Part shown: piece after piece, positions 63,829 to 64,000 of the stretch
How positions within the stretch are numbered: the stretch's first letter is position 1
Layout of the letters: every line of letters begins with the position of its first letter
Assembly: GCA_964230215.1 (NCBI GenBank)
Contig: CAXRGQ010000004.1
Location: 1 to 64,000 of the forward strand
Direction: 5' to 3'
Origin: JAUILH01 sp964230215
GTDB lineage: Bacteria; Bacteroidota; Bacteroidia; Flavobacteriales_D; JAUILH01
DNA length: 64,000 nucleotides
The notes under the pieces: model-generated
Told to the model about the DNA's origin: nothing
Database searches by the model: none
Seen by the model: the letters and a program-made list of their open reading frames with translations, nothing else
Made by a program: the position numbers and the translations under genes

Positions 63829-64000
63829 TCTAATTCAGATAAGTTTTGGGGTGATTTTTCAAATTCAAACCGCAATTGAGAGAATAGTTTTAGTCCAAAT
63901 AATGAGGCGGCGCCTCCTCCGGCTTCATTCGCCCCTCTGCAGACGGCTATTTCCACGTAACCTGTATTTGTATATAAGGCAATTATATCATTATCTGCAC
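63825..64000 (-). CDS. C-terminal end of a SAM hydroxide adenosyltransferase-like gene (partial)
   Basis: A minus-strand frame enters from the window edge and ends at TGA (63825-63827). The visible 58 residues include NDIIALYTNTGYVEIAVC and ASLFGLKL, which are the C-terminal beta-barrel signature of the DUF62 / S-adenosyl-L-methionine hydroxide adenosyltransferase (fluorinase-like) family, which cleaves SAM with water to adenosine and methionine. The start lies outside the window. The stop overlaps the ABM gene's ATG, so the two are cotranslated. Confidence 0.75.
   Translation of the reverse strand, partial: ADNDIIALYTNTGYVEIAVCRGANEAGGGAASLFGLKLFSQLRFEFEKSPQNLSELE

Noticed and set aside
1..64000. 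CRISPR array, prophage or insertion sequence
   Set aside because: No regularly spaced repeats with unique spacers, no phage structural genes and no transposase frames were seen in the window.

Overview
The window reads as chromosome from a member of the Bacteroidota, most likely a Flavobacteriales-type marine or aquatic lineage (the phylum is well supported, the order is inference). Signs are two proteins with type IX secretion (PorSS) C-terminal sorting domains, an M36 metalloprotease, a complete MoxR-Bat aerotolerance-type operon, promoters with the TAnnTTTG minus-7 box of this phylum, no obvious Shine-Dalgarno sites, dense ATGA stop/start overlaps and an AT-rich base composition. No CRISPR array, phage module or intact transposase was seen.

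Layout. 0.2-12.3 kb is one long minus-strand block, probably one operon: moxR, a DUF58 gene, a BatD-like/DUF4381-like gene, batA, batB, batC (with a very long K/Q/E coiled coil), batD, batE, then a TPR-SpoIIE phosphatase and a small membrane protein. 12.4-16.1 kb holds a MazG-like pyrophosphohydrolase, a dihydroorotase homologue that has lost its metal ligands, and a second BatA-type membrane protein. 16.1-21.1 kb holds a PAS-SpoIIE phosphatase, a tRNA-Arg flanked by two degenerate tRNA copies, and a TPR-SpoIIE phosphatase gene split in two. A secreted DNA/RNA non-specific endonuclease follows.

22.5-36.3 kb is an integrated island at the 3' end of tRNA-Leu(GAG). The left edge carries an orphan 3' fragment of that tRNA with its own terminator; the right edge carries the complete tRNA; matching 24-nt arm-like repeats lie just inside both ends. 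No integrase is present. The cargo is a radC-like gene, a CzcCBA-type metal efflux operon with His-rich accessory protein and a Zn/Cd/Pb-type P1B ATPase, then a second operon (di-heme DUF1111 lipoprotein, Rieske protein, porin-like protein) behind a promoter covered by a perfect 13+13 bp palindrome, and a T9SS-sorted protein.

36.4-64 kb is mostly housekeeping: a SiaC/DUF1987 protein, a beta-helix lipoprotein, glmM-type mutase, cysteine desulfurase, metallo-beta-lactamase-fold hydrolase, secreted M36 protease, SRAP/YedK-type protein, lolA, ftsK, two DUF4412-like envelope genes, arginase-family enzyme coupled to argS, ffh, folD, a DUF218 protein, a REP-like palindrome, a catalytic/non-catalytic M16 peptidase pair, a TPR histidine kinase, an ABM monooxygenase-like protein and the C-terminal end of a SAM hydroxide adenosyltransferase-type gene cut by the window edge.

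Together, three SpoIIE/PP2C phosphatases and a SiaC-like phospho-switch protein in one 64-kb stretch point to a partner-switching regulatory network beside the Bat system. The most notable items are the tRNA-Leu metal island with its missing recombinase, its palindromic operator, the pseudo-dihydroorotase, and the remodelled tRNA relic at 18.6 kb.
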